DNA of 64,000 nt from Diphasiastrum complanatum (GCA_029204225.1 MU832118.1:22289-86288); one strand, 5' to 3'; positions 10,448 through 23,275 are shown, counted from the stretch's first letter. Numbers and translations are program-made. Notes: generated by a model not told the origin, from the letters alone.

Positions 10448-12895
10448 TTGATGATGGTGCACTATCACCATATCCATGAAAGCACTTGTCTTCAAAATAT
10501 GTCAGCAAAAATGATTGTTCGAGATCTCAACTATAGCAATATTTTAGATCGTATAGTCTATCAAAGCTGCATTCTAGCCAAGCATGCTAGGACTTCTTTC
10601 AAGTTTGATTTGCAACACAAATCCAAAGGCATGTTAGATATTTTAAACAACGACATATGTGGACCCATGCAGACTCTATGATAGGAGCAGCAAAATAGTT
10701 TCTGACCTTCATCAACAATTATTCTAGGAGGACAATAGTTAATTTTTGAAGGAAAAATAGAAGCCTTCAAGTGCGTTCAACAATCTCTTGTTAAGAACTT
10801 TCAAAAACATCAAGGCAATTCAGACTGATGGTGGAGGTGAATTCATTTCGACTAAATTCAAAGATTAATGCAAAGCTCATGGCATTCTTATGCAGTATTG
10901 TTGGATTTATCTCCTCTTCTCTCATAAATCCCATTTTAATCTACCTCCATTCATGCTGCATTTTTACTCACGTTGTCGCACAGTCTGCATATTTACATGT
11001 AAAATAAGACAGACGAATAAAACGCGACTGTCTGCATAAATACAAGTAAATTCTCACAGGCGAAGAAAAGGCAAAAATGCGACACTGATTTTTTTACACG
11101 TGTTTTATGACAGGCGAAAAAGGCAACACTGCCTTACAAAATACGAAAGGTGCCCTAGGAAAAGCGAAGGCACCCTGTAAATCAAATCCTAAGGCATTTC
11201 GTCAGAGTGACGTATTTTTCGCATCTTCACAAACATTCATTTCAGCAAAGGCTGATGTCATGGCCCTTTTCATGCTAATCTCATACAACTGTGCTAACGG
11301 ATTTGACAACGACAGCAGCCACCCACGATCTCCTACAGACAACACATCCACTTTGTACTTTTTTCATCTACACACCTGTAAAATTGTGTATATATATTCA
11401 ATACCACTTGTGTATTCAGTTGACTAAGAGATTGAAGATCAAGTGTGTGTAAAATATAGCATCAGAAGCTTATCAGAGATAGACGAAGTAGATGTCTTGC
11501 ACAGTGATTTTTTATTTGTCGGTAACAGCTTCATTCCTCTTATAGATTGAATTAGCTTTGTAGAGCATGCGGTTTTGTCCGCTATTGTCTTGTGCTCTAC
11601 TACATTATTGACATGTATATTTTGCTATACTTAATCTGATAACAGCTCTTTCGTTCTGCATTCAGATTTGCATCAATGTTGCTATGCTTATTTTCATTCT
11701 GTCTAACGTTCTTGTTGCTCAATCTAGTAATCTATTTTAGCGAGTTATAATTAGTCTAGCTGTTGACGACTAATATTTAGTCTTGCCTTTCACGAATCAT
11801 TCGCGACTGATTATCAGTTGACTCAGTTTACTCTTCGCGAATCATTCACGACAAATAATTTGTCTAGATGTTCATGACAAATTATTCTTCTAGTGTTTTA
11901 TTAATGTTTGGCTATGTAATCTGAACAATCGTAATTTCCATCACTAACATTCTATTCGTTTCGGATAGGTGTAGTCATGCCTTGGAAAAGAGTAATATAG
12001 CTCATTCCGCTGTGCATGAACACGTTTTTTGTTTCTCACACATGACACAGCCTCTTTCTCCATCAAGCATACCACCAGCTATTTTTCAGAGTCAATGGAG
12101 TGGGTGAACATAAAAATCGTGCACTTGTTGAAAGTGTGAAAAGTATGATTCTACATGCAAGATTATTGAAAACTTTTTGGGCAGAAGCCATCTCGACAGT
12201 TGTATATCGTCAGAATCAACTTAAAATCAAAGTATTATTCGACAAAACACCCAAAGAGGTGTGGATAGATTCAAAGCCTTTAGTAAGACATCTTCAAACT
12301 TTTGGTTGTATCGCTTTCACATAGATTCCAGCAGAACTTCATAATAAGTTGGATACTACTAGTTTTGAGTCTATCTTTGTTGGATACTCTTCGAATCATA
12401 AAGCTTATAGGATATATAATATAGTTAAGTAGAGATGTTATCCTTTTTGAAGATTTGTTTGTCAATCTCAAGGGAAAAAAAAAAAAGTTACATGTCGAAT
12501 CAATACCTGATATCGCATCAAGTTCGAATCTTGACTCTACTCCAATCAATGATTCAAAAGCCAACTTGACACAATTGCATCAGCAGCCAGAAAGCTAATG
12601 CTTTGAAGACTGAATCGAAACATATTTTCTCCCAACAGATTTATCGACAATGTCGTAGCCACTTGTTACTTTGTCGAGGAGCCAATTAGTTATTCAGAGG
12701 CAATTTCTAGTCCAAAAGTAGATCAAGGAAAGTTAGCATTGGACAAAGAGTATCAGTATCTTATCAAAAAATAGACATGGACTATTGCATTCATGCCAGT
12801 TGGTAAGAACATCATCTCTTGCAAATGGGTATAATTGAATCAAATACAAAGTCGATGGTTCAGTTGATCAATGGAAGACAAGATTGAACAGATTT
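10448..12895 (+). pseudogene. Decayed plus-strand Copia pol, interrupted by an LTR
   Basis: Before the interruption (10448-10898) the plus strand reads as gag-pre-integrase and integrase start (KHARTSFKF, DICGPMQTL, then a FLTFINNYSRR-like block and IQTDGGGEF) across several stops. After it (about 12088-12440) integrase resumes with NGVGEHKNRALVE, RHLQTFGCIAFT and FVGYSSNHKAY. At about 12640-12895 the RT start is recognisable (EAISSP, KNIISCKWV). The LTR at 10899-12065 lies between the second catalytic Asp region and the catalytic Glu region. RT is lost near 12895. It is a dead element. Confidence 0.75.
10899..12065 (+). repeat. Solo LTR (family A, plus orientation)
   Basis: About 1.17 kb beginning TGTTGGATTTATC and probably ending TCCATCA. 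It interrupts a Copia integrase. It is flanked by AGTAT (10894-10898) and AGCAT (12066-12070), an imperfect 5-bp target duplication. A TATATATA box is near 11389-11397. No element coding sequence lies beside it, so it is best read as a solo LTR. A diverged copy in reverse orientation spans about 62325-63418, which supports it as a repeat family. The open frame at 11107-11427 lies inside the LTR and is not considered a gene. Confidence 0.7.
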
Positions 12896-14590
12896 AAACG
12901 GATGGCTTGGTGACGGTAGGGAAACATAATGAAGGCTTGGTGGAAGGGTGAAGGAACTGATAATACTACCGTTGCAGCCTTGGACTCTTGCAATGTCGAG
13001 CTTTGACCACCACTTCCTGGGTGCGGAGCTCGCTTTATTTTGCATGTTCACGGTTGTCTTCATCTTTTTTTTTTTTCTGCAACTCTTTCTTCCTTTGATC
13101 CATTACTTTTGGATCTCTTCGGGCTTCATAAGAGGGGATCCAACTATCATTGCTCCAGAGAGTTTCTTTTGATCAAGATCAATCTAACTCAACTATTGCT
13201 TAAGTTTTGTCCTTTCCTCCTCAGCTTCTTTGATTTATTTCTTATGTCTTCTAGCTGCTTCGTCTGTTTCTTAGATGTTCTTTTTTTGGTCGACCAACCA
13301 ATGTAGGTGGTAGTTGGTCTTTGCAAGACATTTGCAATGATCTTTTAGCCGCTCTGGTAAGACTATCAGAATTTGAAAAAAACTAGGGATTTCTCAGATG
13401 AACAGTGGAATGATGGCGAACAAACAAATGGAAAAAAAAGTGGTGTTGGTGACATTGGTGGATGGTGTGGACGATAGGCATGAGAATGGATGCAGATGTA
13501 TGGCAAGAGGCTAGTCGAAGAAGGAGACTGATTTTCCAATGCTTGTGTTTCCCTTTTCTGAAGGATCTTCATCGTGACTGGGGTTTGGGGTACTTCTTTT
13601 GATTGAGTCCCTTTGGATTGCCCATCTGCTTGCTTAGCCTTGTCGTTATTGTCTTTGGTTCGTGACCTTGGCTGTCGATTTTACCTGGCAGTGTAACTGC
13701 TCGTAGTGGATCCAAGCGGATCCACTCCCCCCCCTTTCCAAATCTGTTGGTGGGGATGTTGTGACGGGTATCTAACATGCTCAAGGTTAGATCATTGTGT
13801 TGAACATGCAGTTGAAAGACATTGAACATGCGACTGGACTAAAGATTGAACAAATTTTAACTAAATTTGTTTCGATCGTACTGTAGTTGACTCGAAGATG
13901 AATATCGCTATGAAGGACAAGAATCAACTCTTAAATTACTTGGATTTTTGAAAGTTTAGTATGCTCAAAGATTCAAAACTATGTACAAGGTGATCCAAAG
14001 ATGGATAGATGAATGAAAATGTGTTTTTGACATACTCTACGGAAGCCTCTTGTCATGCAGTAACTATTTTTTGTGAAAAAATCAATCACACAAAAGGGAT
14101 GAAGAGGAACAAGAAAATAAATGAACGGTACAGTGAGATCTGTATGGCACTTGTCGAACAAAACTTTCATTTAGCAACATTGATAATACACCTTGGCAAT
14201 TGCAATATCCCATTGGTCTTGTAGAGTAATGAGAAAAACTCTGATATGCCCTTGTTAAAACACAAGGCAAGGTTGGTGACACTAAATCTACCATCATTGA
14301 TAGCAGATATTGTAAGATATGGCTTGAAATGTGTAGAAGAAGAGGAGACTATTTCCAGTAGTATCCTTTAGAACATGAGATTCATAAAATGAATCGCTTG
14401 TAGATTTTTTATTCTCAGATTTGGTATATGATATATCCAATGGTTGGAAATCTCATCAGAAAGTGAATTGTCATATAGAACTGAGGTTGCAGGAGTGGAG
14501 ATAAAATGTCAATTCCCTACTGGGGAGGTTGCTCTTGTTTGGGAATAGTAGCAGATCACGGAATATCGGTTTCCTCTACGTCTTGCAATA
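12896..14590. other. Unassigned DNA with a 9-bp hairpin
   Basis: No element could be named with confidence. At 13705-13726 AGTGGATCC, AAGC and GGATCCACT form a perfect 9-bp stem with a 4-base loop, followed by a C run. From about 13830 some frames faintly resemble Copia RT or RNase H (LGF, TEA), but too weakly to call. Several short pyrimidine-rich open frames look like chance. Confidence 0.45.
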
Positions 14591-14599
14591 ACTCATTTC

Positions 14600-15130
14600 A
14601 TGTAACATCTATGTTCGATTATCGATCTGGTAAATGTTGTGGTAAGGTAGAAGTTTTCAAGGAACTTCTCAATTGAGTAGCAGTTTGACTGTTGGTTGCT
14701 ATAGTGCTCGTGTGTTGTGCTCGTGAGGATCCTATCGTGATTCATAATTGACGTGTCGGGCAGGTAGAATCTTGTTGGCTTGTTTTGGGTAGTCTCTGAA
14801 ACTGTGTTTTCTGACATAGTCGGGACACTCAATATGGTACTTGGTCTTGACTGGACAATCACCCATGAAATGGCCGGTTTCACCATAGATGAAAGAACTG
14901 TTGTTCATGGGCCCTTGTATAATGACATAACCATCTTGTATGGCTAGTGGTTCTAGACTTTCAGGTGGGTATTCATGATGAGTCAAGGAATGTCCAGATT
15001 GTGACGGTTATTCTTCATATTGTTGGACTGTATGTGCTTGGATAGGCTGATATGAAGGACAAGCATCAGCAGGAGCCCGACAGTGTGGGCACCAGATGGG
15101 TTTTTGTCTATTAGGTGCCTGGGCAGTGTG
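14600..15130 (-). pseudogene. Retroelement gag remnant with degenerate zinc knuckles
   Basis: The minus strand at about 14783-14887 reads YGETGHFMGDCP and then CPDYVRKHSFRDYP. This is the spacing of two adjacent CCHC knuckles in which some Cys have become Tyr. Upstream is a Pro/Gln-rich segment with WCPHCRAPADACP. The layout (Pro-rich flank and paired knuckles) recalls the better preserved gag at 30444-32122. Stops interrupt the frame and no protease or RT follows. The family could be Ty3/gypsy, but this is not proven. Confidence 0.5.
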
Positions 15131-16500
15131 TGGTTGATGAGGCATACTACGTTGGATAGACTTCATGTGAATTCACAGTAGAGAGTTTAATATCTCCCTG
15201 CAGAGGATGATCAATCTGCTATTCTAAGAAACCATTATTATGATTCTGTGTGAGGGATGGCTGGAAGGACCTGTATGTTCTTGTGCTGAGTTCTACTGTT
15301 CCGAAATGTGTTCTCAAGTTAAGTAGTGTCGCTTGATCCATCCATTGTTTATCACTTGTGAAGCAGTTATGGTACTGAGGTTTTTGTAGATACAGAGATG
15401 TTATCTCATGCTAACCATTTTGGTGTACCAGTCTTCTGAACTATGAGAAGATGAGTTGAGGGTTGTGTTCAAGCAGATGTTGGGTATGATCGATTTCCTG
15501 AGAATTGGGGAGAGGAACTTATGTAAAAGATTGTTACTGGTCTATTTTATGGTATAGTAATGATAGTTCATGTTACATCCATGTCCAGTATGTGGGATTC
15601 GGAATAATTCTTGACATGGATAGCCAATCACTCCTGTATATGTGGTTAATAATTATGCCTCATCATTCCGAACCTAGACCTATAATTGGACATAGGGGCA
15701 CTTGCATGGTGTTTGCCTGCTATAATGCAAGAATAGGAGGTCAACTGCTATTCCAGGTTGCATGGGGATCCTAAGAGGAATATTCTCTCCTCGTGGGAGA
15801 GAATATATACTAGTGGAAATCGTCCGTCTACCTATTAGATTATCTGATCCTTGTAGCCAGGAGCCCCTCCTCTCTTGCATTCATTCACCATGGCATGGGG
15901 GTGAAGTGGTTAGGGTATTGACTAGCCATTCCTTGTTGGTTGGGTGGATTTTGCTCCACAGGTGTCCTTTTGGTTGCATGCAATAGGATCTAGTCAGAGG
16001 CGATCCTTAAAGTAGCAGCATAGCAAGTAATAACTGGCTTTGAGCAACAACATAGCAAATTGAGACTCTTCGTTTCTCTAAATCAACATAACAAAACAAG
16101 GAGGCATAGGAGTAGCAGCATCTCAGGGTAACTACTCAGCTGAGCAGCATAATAAGATAATGGCTCACAAAAAAATCTCTCTCTTATGGATCTTTCTCTT
16201 TTTTTTTTTTGCACAACGTTTTGTGCTTCTTTATAGGTGTTGATGATGGACCATCCTTCAAGGTGCCAAATTTTCAAATGCCAGCCCCTTCACTATTTCC
16301 AACATGTGTTTCATGCACAAGGCCCCATCACATCAAAAAGATTCTCTTTTTGCTCCTCTTTTTGGTACTTCCCACTTTTCTATGAACTTTGTAGCTACTT
16401 CCCCCTTGACACTTGACAAATAAATAAAATCACTCTCATTGAATCATTGACACCTCAGTGGAGCTAGCCCACATGCCTATTTTGAAATTCAAGAAGGGCC
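15131..16500. other. Unassigned DNA with an 11-bp hairpin
   Basis: No coding motif was recognised. ATATTCTCTCC (15780-15790) and GGAGAGAATAT (15796-15806) form a perfect 11-bp stem around TCGTG. Open frames over the stem have no family resemblance. Confidence 0.5.
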
Positions 16501-16506
16501 AAGAGT

Positions 16507-17160
16507 CTCATATCATGTGGGTGAGCAGGAAAAACCCATAGGAATACCTCGTACCTGTCTCCATGTTTTGTTCCCTAGTCTGACAATACAATTATCAATC
16601 AAGAAGCTGTTCCATTGATAGAGTAGATTTATATCAAGAGTGTGCCAATCTTGTGATTGCTTCTTATTCCATGACCAATTGAAATTTTCGCGTGAGTGAT
16701 TCCATTTAAAGTACATAAGCTCATTTCTGGAATATTTTATTTTATTGCCTTTTTCATAATAGTTTTTAAACGCTCTGGGCCATCTAAGGGTATATTCTCG
16801 TAACATTTTGAGATGTCTGCAACCCACATTCAGAGATAGTAGGTTTAGATAGAAATCTATAGATGACTCACATTGCCAATAGAAAATCGTATCAGCTCTA
16901 AGGATACTCTTGTATGTATTTGCCTTAAGGCCTGCACCTTCCATGAGGAATGGTGACAGCATACCAAGGGCGCCTATGAGAAATTTGGCAAATTTGATAA
17001 AGTAGCAATCGTGAGCATCGATAATCCATCTGAAAGAGTCCTTGTGGGCTTTAAAGGTGCAGAGAAGGTAAGGTAGAGAATTATTGCCCAAGAAAATTTC
17101 TAGTAAAGAGTAAGTAGAAATGTTCGTTATATATGACAAGGAATCCTCCACATAATTAAA
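16507..17160 (-). pseudogene. Unusual reverse-transcriptase remnant (Penelope/Chlamys-like)
   Basis: A minus-strand open frame (17151-16513) ends in WRQVRGIPMGFSCSP (motif at 16519-16548), which has the form of RT motif B. In a second frame at about 16785-16820 is ADISKCYENIPL, the form of RT motif A with its catalytic Asp. Between them the first frame continues with DNCIVRLGNKTWRQ. Two compensating frameshifts therefore separate A from B. The motifs differ from the Copia (YVDD), gypsy and LINE RTs elsewhere in the window. They recall Penelope-like or Chlamys-type RTs, by memory of the family style only. The sequence stops just after motif B, so the catalytic DD motif is missing and the copy is dead. 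What follows (about 16440-16506) is unrelated DNA. Confidence 0.5.
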
Positions 17161-18400
17161 TTGACTGTTAGGAAAAGGAGTAAATCTAGACTGTTGAGTC
17201 GTTTAATGGCCAAATTTCGTGCGAAGAATTTACACATGAAACAGGGATTATGTTGTGCTTTATCGATACCATTCACGTAAAGGGAGTTTGTAAGCCAAAG
17301 TCTCTCATCTTTTGCAATCCTATATTTAGAAAGAGACCCAGTATTTCCATGAAGCCATTTACCCTTTCTAATATAACTTAAAGTGATTTTCTTACAAAAA
17401 GTAGCATGCTTCTTTTTTTGTATTACTGTCTAAAGAATCATAAAAAGGGAGGAGTCCCATAAGTTTAAACCATCCGTCATAAAGCTCCAAAGCGACTTCA
17501 TTCACATTAGCTTGTCTTAGAGCTATATGATTTAGGCCTTTTTCTAAAGATTTTCATAAAAGAGAACTCTTAATAATCTTACAGTCTGTGCAAACGACAG
17601 GACCAAATTTTTCAGAGATAAAGTTCTTGAAACGGTAAAAAGTGTAACATTGACAAGGATGAAGGTTATCTATATCAAATTGGCAAAACATATCATAAGG
17701 AAAATACCATTCACTTTTGACACTTGGTAGATAAGTTTAACCGAAAGTAATATCATAAAAGAATTCGTCAACATAGTACCAAAATTTTTGCGTAAAACGT
17801 GAGCGTAAAAATGCTTCACATGAATAAACTCAAATACTCTATTTTGGTAACATAAATGCAAAAAAAGTCTCCCTGAGTCGCTACTAGTAAAGAATTGGAG
17901 ACGTCCGGTTGCTGAAACGCTGATTTGTCTTCTAGTTATGTCTTCTTCTTCCTGCACATCGATTAGGATCTATAAAAATTCAGTTTTTTGATTGGTAAGT
18001 CATCTTTGTTGCCACTGTTCTGTCTTTCCTTTGCTTTGTAATCTGAGACATGTTTTTTCTTTCCCGTTTCTTAAATGGAAATGTGTGAGTTCGGATTGTT
18101 CAAATTAAAAGAGACCATCCTTTTGTTTGAATTCTGGAAGTACTTGTCTTGGAGGGTAGAAAAACTGGGACGTTTTAAGAGGCGTTCTATCTCTCGAAAA
18201 AAGTTTTTTTAACATATAGCGTTCACCAATGGAGTACTCAATATTAAGACAAGGAAGCTCGGCCCGTGGTTCCCTGAAATTTTCCTTACTTATCGACTTT
18301 CAAGGCATTCTAGGAATACGAAAAGAAAGGTTGGCAAAGTAGTTGCTTACACTACCTCCTACGTTTGTGTTCCACCTCCCGAAAGCTCGTCTTGTTTATT
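17161..18400 (-). pseudogene. Possible upstream part of the unusual RT element
   Basis: On the minus strand, scattered readable stretches precede the RT remnant, including a frame at 17957-17670 with SDSGRLFLHLCYQNRVFEF and a stretch near 17480 (LYDGWFKLMG). Stops break it repeatedly. Position and strand suggest the N-terminal part of the same element, but no domain was identified and its start was not found. Confidence 0.3.
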
Positions 18401-21400
18401 CTATTCTTCTGCATCTAAATGGATTCGCAATGCTAAGTTGTACATTTATTTAGATATATAGACAAATGTCTAGACATGTTGAGCTATATTGTCCGATATG
18501 GATCTTAGCGGTGATTGTGGCTGTCACTATCAAGGTAGGCAGCAATCGTGGTTGTCATTATCTGCACAAGTGATGATTGTGACTGCTTGCATTGTCAAAT
18601 AAGTTGCACAATGCTAGAACTAGTTTAAACAAATAACTAGCTTTATTAAGAGTGATATTACGCTGATTAGACAGTCAACAATTTTGTCGATTTGAGTCAG
18701 AGTCGAATTAGTTGGAGTTGAGTTTGAAAAGACTCGAATGTTCAATTCAATAGTTATTCGAATCAAACATTCAAGCTTATATCGATAGTTGATACTCCAT
18801 AGTCAATAGTCGATAGTCGATAGTTTAGTACATAGTTATATAGTTTTATTTGTATTAAGAAATATGTTCATGAAGTTGTAAAAGCAAGCACACCAGAGTG
18901 TTAGCCTTCATAAGATATTTTCAAAACAAAAATAAAAAAAATTTAAAACTTGAGTTTTTGGTTTGAGCCAACTTGGCTGGAGTAGTACACCAACATGCTA
19001 GCCAAATTTGTTTATAATTTTTTTTTTTTAATTTCATTCTTTTGCAATAATATATTTGTAGCCTCACACACTGACATGCTAGCTTAGCCCATGAGCTCCA
19101 GTTCCTCTCACAAACGGACGCTGAACAGTCCTACAAGAGAACAGGGAGAGGAGAGCCACTAGAGTAGCGAGAAAAGTACAAGTGGAATGAACAACAAATA
19201 AAAAATGGAGAACTCATTCATTTTTAACAAGGAGACGATGCTCAAGACTTGGCATCAAATAGACTCTCTTACAAGTCACTCTAATGGCTTAATTCATGAA
19301 CAACACACTAATGGAAAATGACATGGCAACCTTTATGAGACGTTGTGTGAGAATCTTGATGTCACAACTACTTTGAAGCTCTCAATATGGACTTCACCCT
19401 CTTTAATTTTCTTTTTCTTAAAAAATGCATTACGAGTCTAATGTTTGGGACCAAATTTGTTCAAAGGCAGCTCCGTTATTGTTCTAAAGTATGCCCGAGA
19501 CGTCTCAACATAGGATATCTGCAAAATTGAATTCCACTCTTTCCATTAAGACTTGGAAGTATGTTGCATAGTATTCTTTTATGGATGGGCAACATTATCT
19601 ACGTTCAAAATTTTGGAGAACACCAACTACCTTCTCGTGTAAAAGTCTATATTCTATGGAAACGTTTTGAACGTCCTCCGAAAGTTTTGGACATAAATAT
19701 TAGTCTGGTCAAGCACAAACTTGAAATCAAATCCTCCAGCTTTCCATAGAGATGCCATGTTTGCAAAAATGGGCTAGTAAAAGCTCTCTATGAGCTCCAA
19801 TTTCTAAGCCACTCTTGCCAAGCAAATGATGATCTCCAACCCTAAACAAATGACAAAGGACTATGCAACCAAAGCCTATTAAAAACAAAGATGTTGTGGT
19901 ATTGTACCACAAAGGGCTTGCTATAACGGTGTGTTAAATTGAAAAAACTAAATTATGTAGTAAAACTTTTTTTTTTTTGAGGTTTAAACAAATGCATTTA
20001 TTAGTTTTTTTTGCTAAACAAATAAGTATTGATAGGTTAAGTTATTTATAATGATTCATTTGTTTTTTTTTTTTAACAGTTTAAGTTGCAAGACCTTACC
20101 CTATCACATTTATTATCACAAAGTAGCTAAATTTTTATAATCTTACAGCTAAGATTGCATGTTGGAACTCAAAAAGATTAAGAATTGTGTATGGAATGAT
20201 TTTGCCAATAAACAAGTGACCTAATTAATAATAGTTTCCTACAATAGGTTTAATATTTTGGTCATGAAATATGTACGTCAGCCTGAAACTTTGGAGTTGG
20301 CAAGGATTCAAGGATATTCACAATCACTACTCACAATAATGTATTCACCATCATTATTTACAATAATGATGATCAATATTCAAACTATTCTTTTTTCAAT
20401 ATTCACAATTTCAAAGTTATTTGTGTCACAAAATGTTTGAATTATTTGTGTTTGTCTTATTATGTGCATGTAACCATGCTTTTCCTTTTTGACAATATTA
20501 TCTTTTGTACAAAGTGTAAGCTTTATTGGCCTTGTCTTGCAAAGGCAATCCTATGTGTTGAAATTGGTCAATGGAGTTTGAAAAAAGTCAATGTTAAAGG
20601 ATAAATGGTGGTGTCCATCCACATTTCTGAATATAACTTTGTAACCATGGATCTCATTAGAAGCAAAATTGCCTTTAGTGGCTAATATTCACCAAATGAT
20701 TGAATATTTAATCACATCAATAGTTTAGTTGAGGTATTTGAGTAATATTCAAGAAATGGTTAGGTATTCAATCACATGTTGTCAAGATACTTGAATATGT
20801 TTTTGCGTGAATACGTATAGCCGAAAAACTTAGACCTACCATTATTTGACAGGCAAAAGCGATCTTCTATGAAGAATGAATCTTTTGAATCACAAACTTG
20901 TCCTATGAAAGTATCTAGAATGTCTATTTCAATGAAAACCATCCCTTTCGGTGGACCAACTTGTTATCTAATGACCTAAGGGTAAAATATCATGATCATA
21001 TGAGCATGTTTGGCCAAATTTTCTCTCATAATTTTGCCAATGACTAACAAATTTTTTTGATAAATAAAATATAAAAAAATTACCCAAAAAATTATTTTGT
21101 GGCATTCAAAAGTTAACAAATTCCGCACATATCTCCATAAAATAGAAATGTTAAAGGCAATGTTAAGAACAAGTAGCTTGGTATTCTTGACTATAAATAT
21201 AAGGTGAAAGCTCTATAGAGTACAAAGATTGGAATCCCTCAAACAATGCATAAAAAAAGATTCAGCTCTTGAAATTTACCATGCAACATAAATCATGCCA
21301 TGCAAGCTGAGAGCCAAAAATTTTCCTACCTTTTGTTCTTCATTGGAAAGTGCTTGGTTCTTTATCCAAAGTACCTCACTTCAGTAATACCTCATCATGA

Positions 21401-21522
21401 TCTGAAACAACCTTATTAACACTCAAGGAGGGAACAGAACAAACAAAGTGTCAACAGTTACCTTGTTCTAAATTATTGTAGCTTCTTCGTGCCTACAACT
21501 ATGGAGGGCAGAGAGTCGAATG
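18401..21522. other. Unassigned DNA between the RT remnant and the GFA gene
   Basis: AT-rich sequence with poly-T runs (about 19020, 19966 and 20064) and a short array of ATAGTCGAT-type units near 18795-18825. One recognisable repeat lies at 20529-20617 (listed separately). Open frames here are short and without motifs. The 3' untranslated region of the GFA gene should lie just below 21523. Confidence 0.5.
20529..20617 (+). repeat. Dispersed repeat, left copy (inverted relative to 22926-23026)
   Basis: The block with CTTGCAAAGGCAATCCTATG and GTCAATGTTAAAGGA matches the reverse complement of 22926-23026 with small gaps. The two copies bracket the GFA gene. Confidence 0.75.
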
Positions 21523-22497
21523 TCATTTTTCTAGTTCTAGCCTCTGGTGCCAATCTGCTATGCTTTCTTCTGGATAGCAGTCGAATTTCTTGTCCTTAAC
21601 TCCAAAGGTAGGTTGCACCCAAGGAGCTTTGAAATCTACCATCAGATGAGTTCTCTCTGGCGGGACTGGTAACTCGGTATCTATGGCTGATGCAAACGGA
21701 TGGAGTAGTTCAGGCCAAGTTGGATCATCCAACCAAAGGCAAGATCCGCACTTCTTGCAGAACCTACGGTTTGCAGAGCTTATCTGCAGCAACGCTATTC
21801 TTGCATTAGAAACAAGACTCACACCATATAACTTAAAAAGCTTGCATGCTATATCTGGGTAAAGAGGTCTCAGCATTGCATAAGGGAACGTGTTCCCTCT
21901 ACCACAACATATTATTGACAAAGCTTGCATGCAATATGCTATACCTTGGTTGTAGAGGAATCTGGATCTTGGATTTTAGCATTGTATACAGAAATGTTTT
22001 CTCCTCCTTTCACAGACAAAGTCTTTGCATCCCCTCCAAGATTTATGGCATAGCCACCACCGCCTTGTGTTTTGCGACAAATGCTACAATAGCAGAGCTG
22101 TTTCAGTCATAACTCCATATCAATCATTGCAAAATCATATACAATGAGTTTCAGAGATTAATCTGTTTTACTAGGGCTATGCAATGAATTCCCTAGAACA
22201 AGACAAAACTAGAAGTCCAATCCAATTCAAGATTCAAAAAGAGTATCTTTCACTTGTCAAAAATTGTATGAACATTATGACAAGAAGGAAAGCATCGAAA
22301 TCCAATTTGAGTGCTAAATTTTTTCAAGCTTTCCCTAATCCATGCTTTCTAAAGTTTCCTTGATACATTCGTCACTTGTATTGTTTCGAATTCACGTGCA
22401 TCATGAGAAAAATTGGATATACCTGATAAGGGTAGGGGTTCTTGGACTCCAGCTCGAAGCTCACAGCCCCGCAGTGACATGAACCTTGGAGCTTCAT
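21523..22497 (-). CDS. CENP-V/GFA-domain zinc-binding protein, 162 residues, three exons
   Basis: Exons on the minus strand are 22497-22423 (25 codons), 22097-21945 (51 codons) and 21783-21523 (86 codons plus stop). All introns are phase 0 with GT-AG ends (donors GTATAT and GTATAG; acceptors AACAG and TGCAG). The start Met precedes KLQGSCHCGAVSFELE, the expected domain start. Zinc-ligand cysteines of the CENP-V/GFA (Mss4-like) fold are visible: C7 and C9 (SCHCG), C27/C29/C32 (LCYCSICRK) and C85/C88 (FCKKCGS). The C-terminal part (WLDDPTWPELLHPFASAID) is typical of plant members. The bacterial relative acts on S-hydroxymethylglutathione, but activity of plant members is not established. Splice sites and frame are intact, so it is probably functional. 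The 5' leader lies above 22497. Confidence 0.88.
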
Positions 22498-23275
22498 TAT
22501 TCCAAACCTCACTGCTCCCAAGAAGAACGAAGAAAACGAAAGACTCTAAAAGTTTCTCTCAATTTTTTTGCGCTGCGCTCGCATGAAAAACAAAGGAAGA
22601 AGAACGACACTATTGAAGATCAGACATAGAACTTGATTCAAATGAAAGTCAAGTCAATAAACCCAGCTCTATATTCATGGCCTCATGATCAACCTATCTA
22701 CAAAAAGCTTGCTCTCACTTGACACGACAACAAAAAGGCAAAACTTCAAAGCAGTTACGCACAAGCTTTGGCATGCAGACAGTCAATGGGATGCATCCTT
22801 TCTATGGATCAGTTGCATACCACTTATTGCTTAAAGAAAAGTGTGCATGCAAGTCACTTTTTTTCCATTCAACAAATGCCATCTGTTATTTTCCATGCAT
22901 GCAAGGTCTAAACTTAAAAAGTTGAGGCCACCATCACGGTTTGTCCTTTAACATTGACTTTCTTCCAAACTCCATTGACCAACTTCAATTGATCAACACA
23001 TAGTATTGCCTTTGCAAGGCATGGCCAGTAGCATCAAAATTATAATTAATTTCTAGCAACATACAAGATTTTGATGACACAGTTCTCTTAGCTACCAATA
23101 TGACAATAATTTCCACAATACGATAAGTTTTGACTTTCCACAAGGTAGCAATGGGGATGCATACAAGACACTTATGTTGATCAAACAACTCTCATAATGT
23201 TCAAAATGTTCTTCGCAATCCATGCTATAAAGAGGTAGTGATTTATTTTCGCTCTAGGAGCTATGTTCCCAATAG
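22498..23275. other. Upstream region of the GFA gene
   Basis: It should hold the 5' leader and promoter of the minus-strand GFA gene. A purine/pyrimidine-biased leader-like stretch lies at 22500-22600; no confident TATA box was fixed. An inverted repeat copy is at 22926-23026. The rest is unassigned. Confidence 0.5.
22926..23026 (-). repeat. Dispersed repeat, right copy
   Basis: Its reverse complement matches 20529-20617 closely, including GCAAAGGCAAT and GTCAATGTTAAAGGA, with a few extra bases. Orientation is opposite to the left copy. Confidence 0.75.

Noticed and set aside
11107-11427. 106-codon open frame
   Set aside because: It lies wholly inside an LTR; the inverted LTR copy keeps only part of it, as expected for non-coding repeat DNA.
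13830-14300. Possible continuation of the 10.4-12.9 kb Copia (RT/RNase H)
   Set aside because: Only isolated short resemblances were found; motif order and catalytic residues could not be shown.
15888-15960. tRNA- or SINE-like stretch (AAGTGGTTAGGGTATTGACT)
   Set aside because: Box A is only suggestive, and no GGTTCGANNCC box B or cloverleaf could be drawn.
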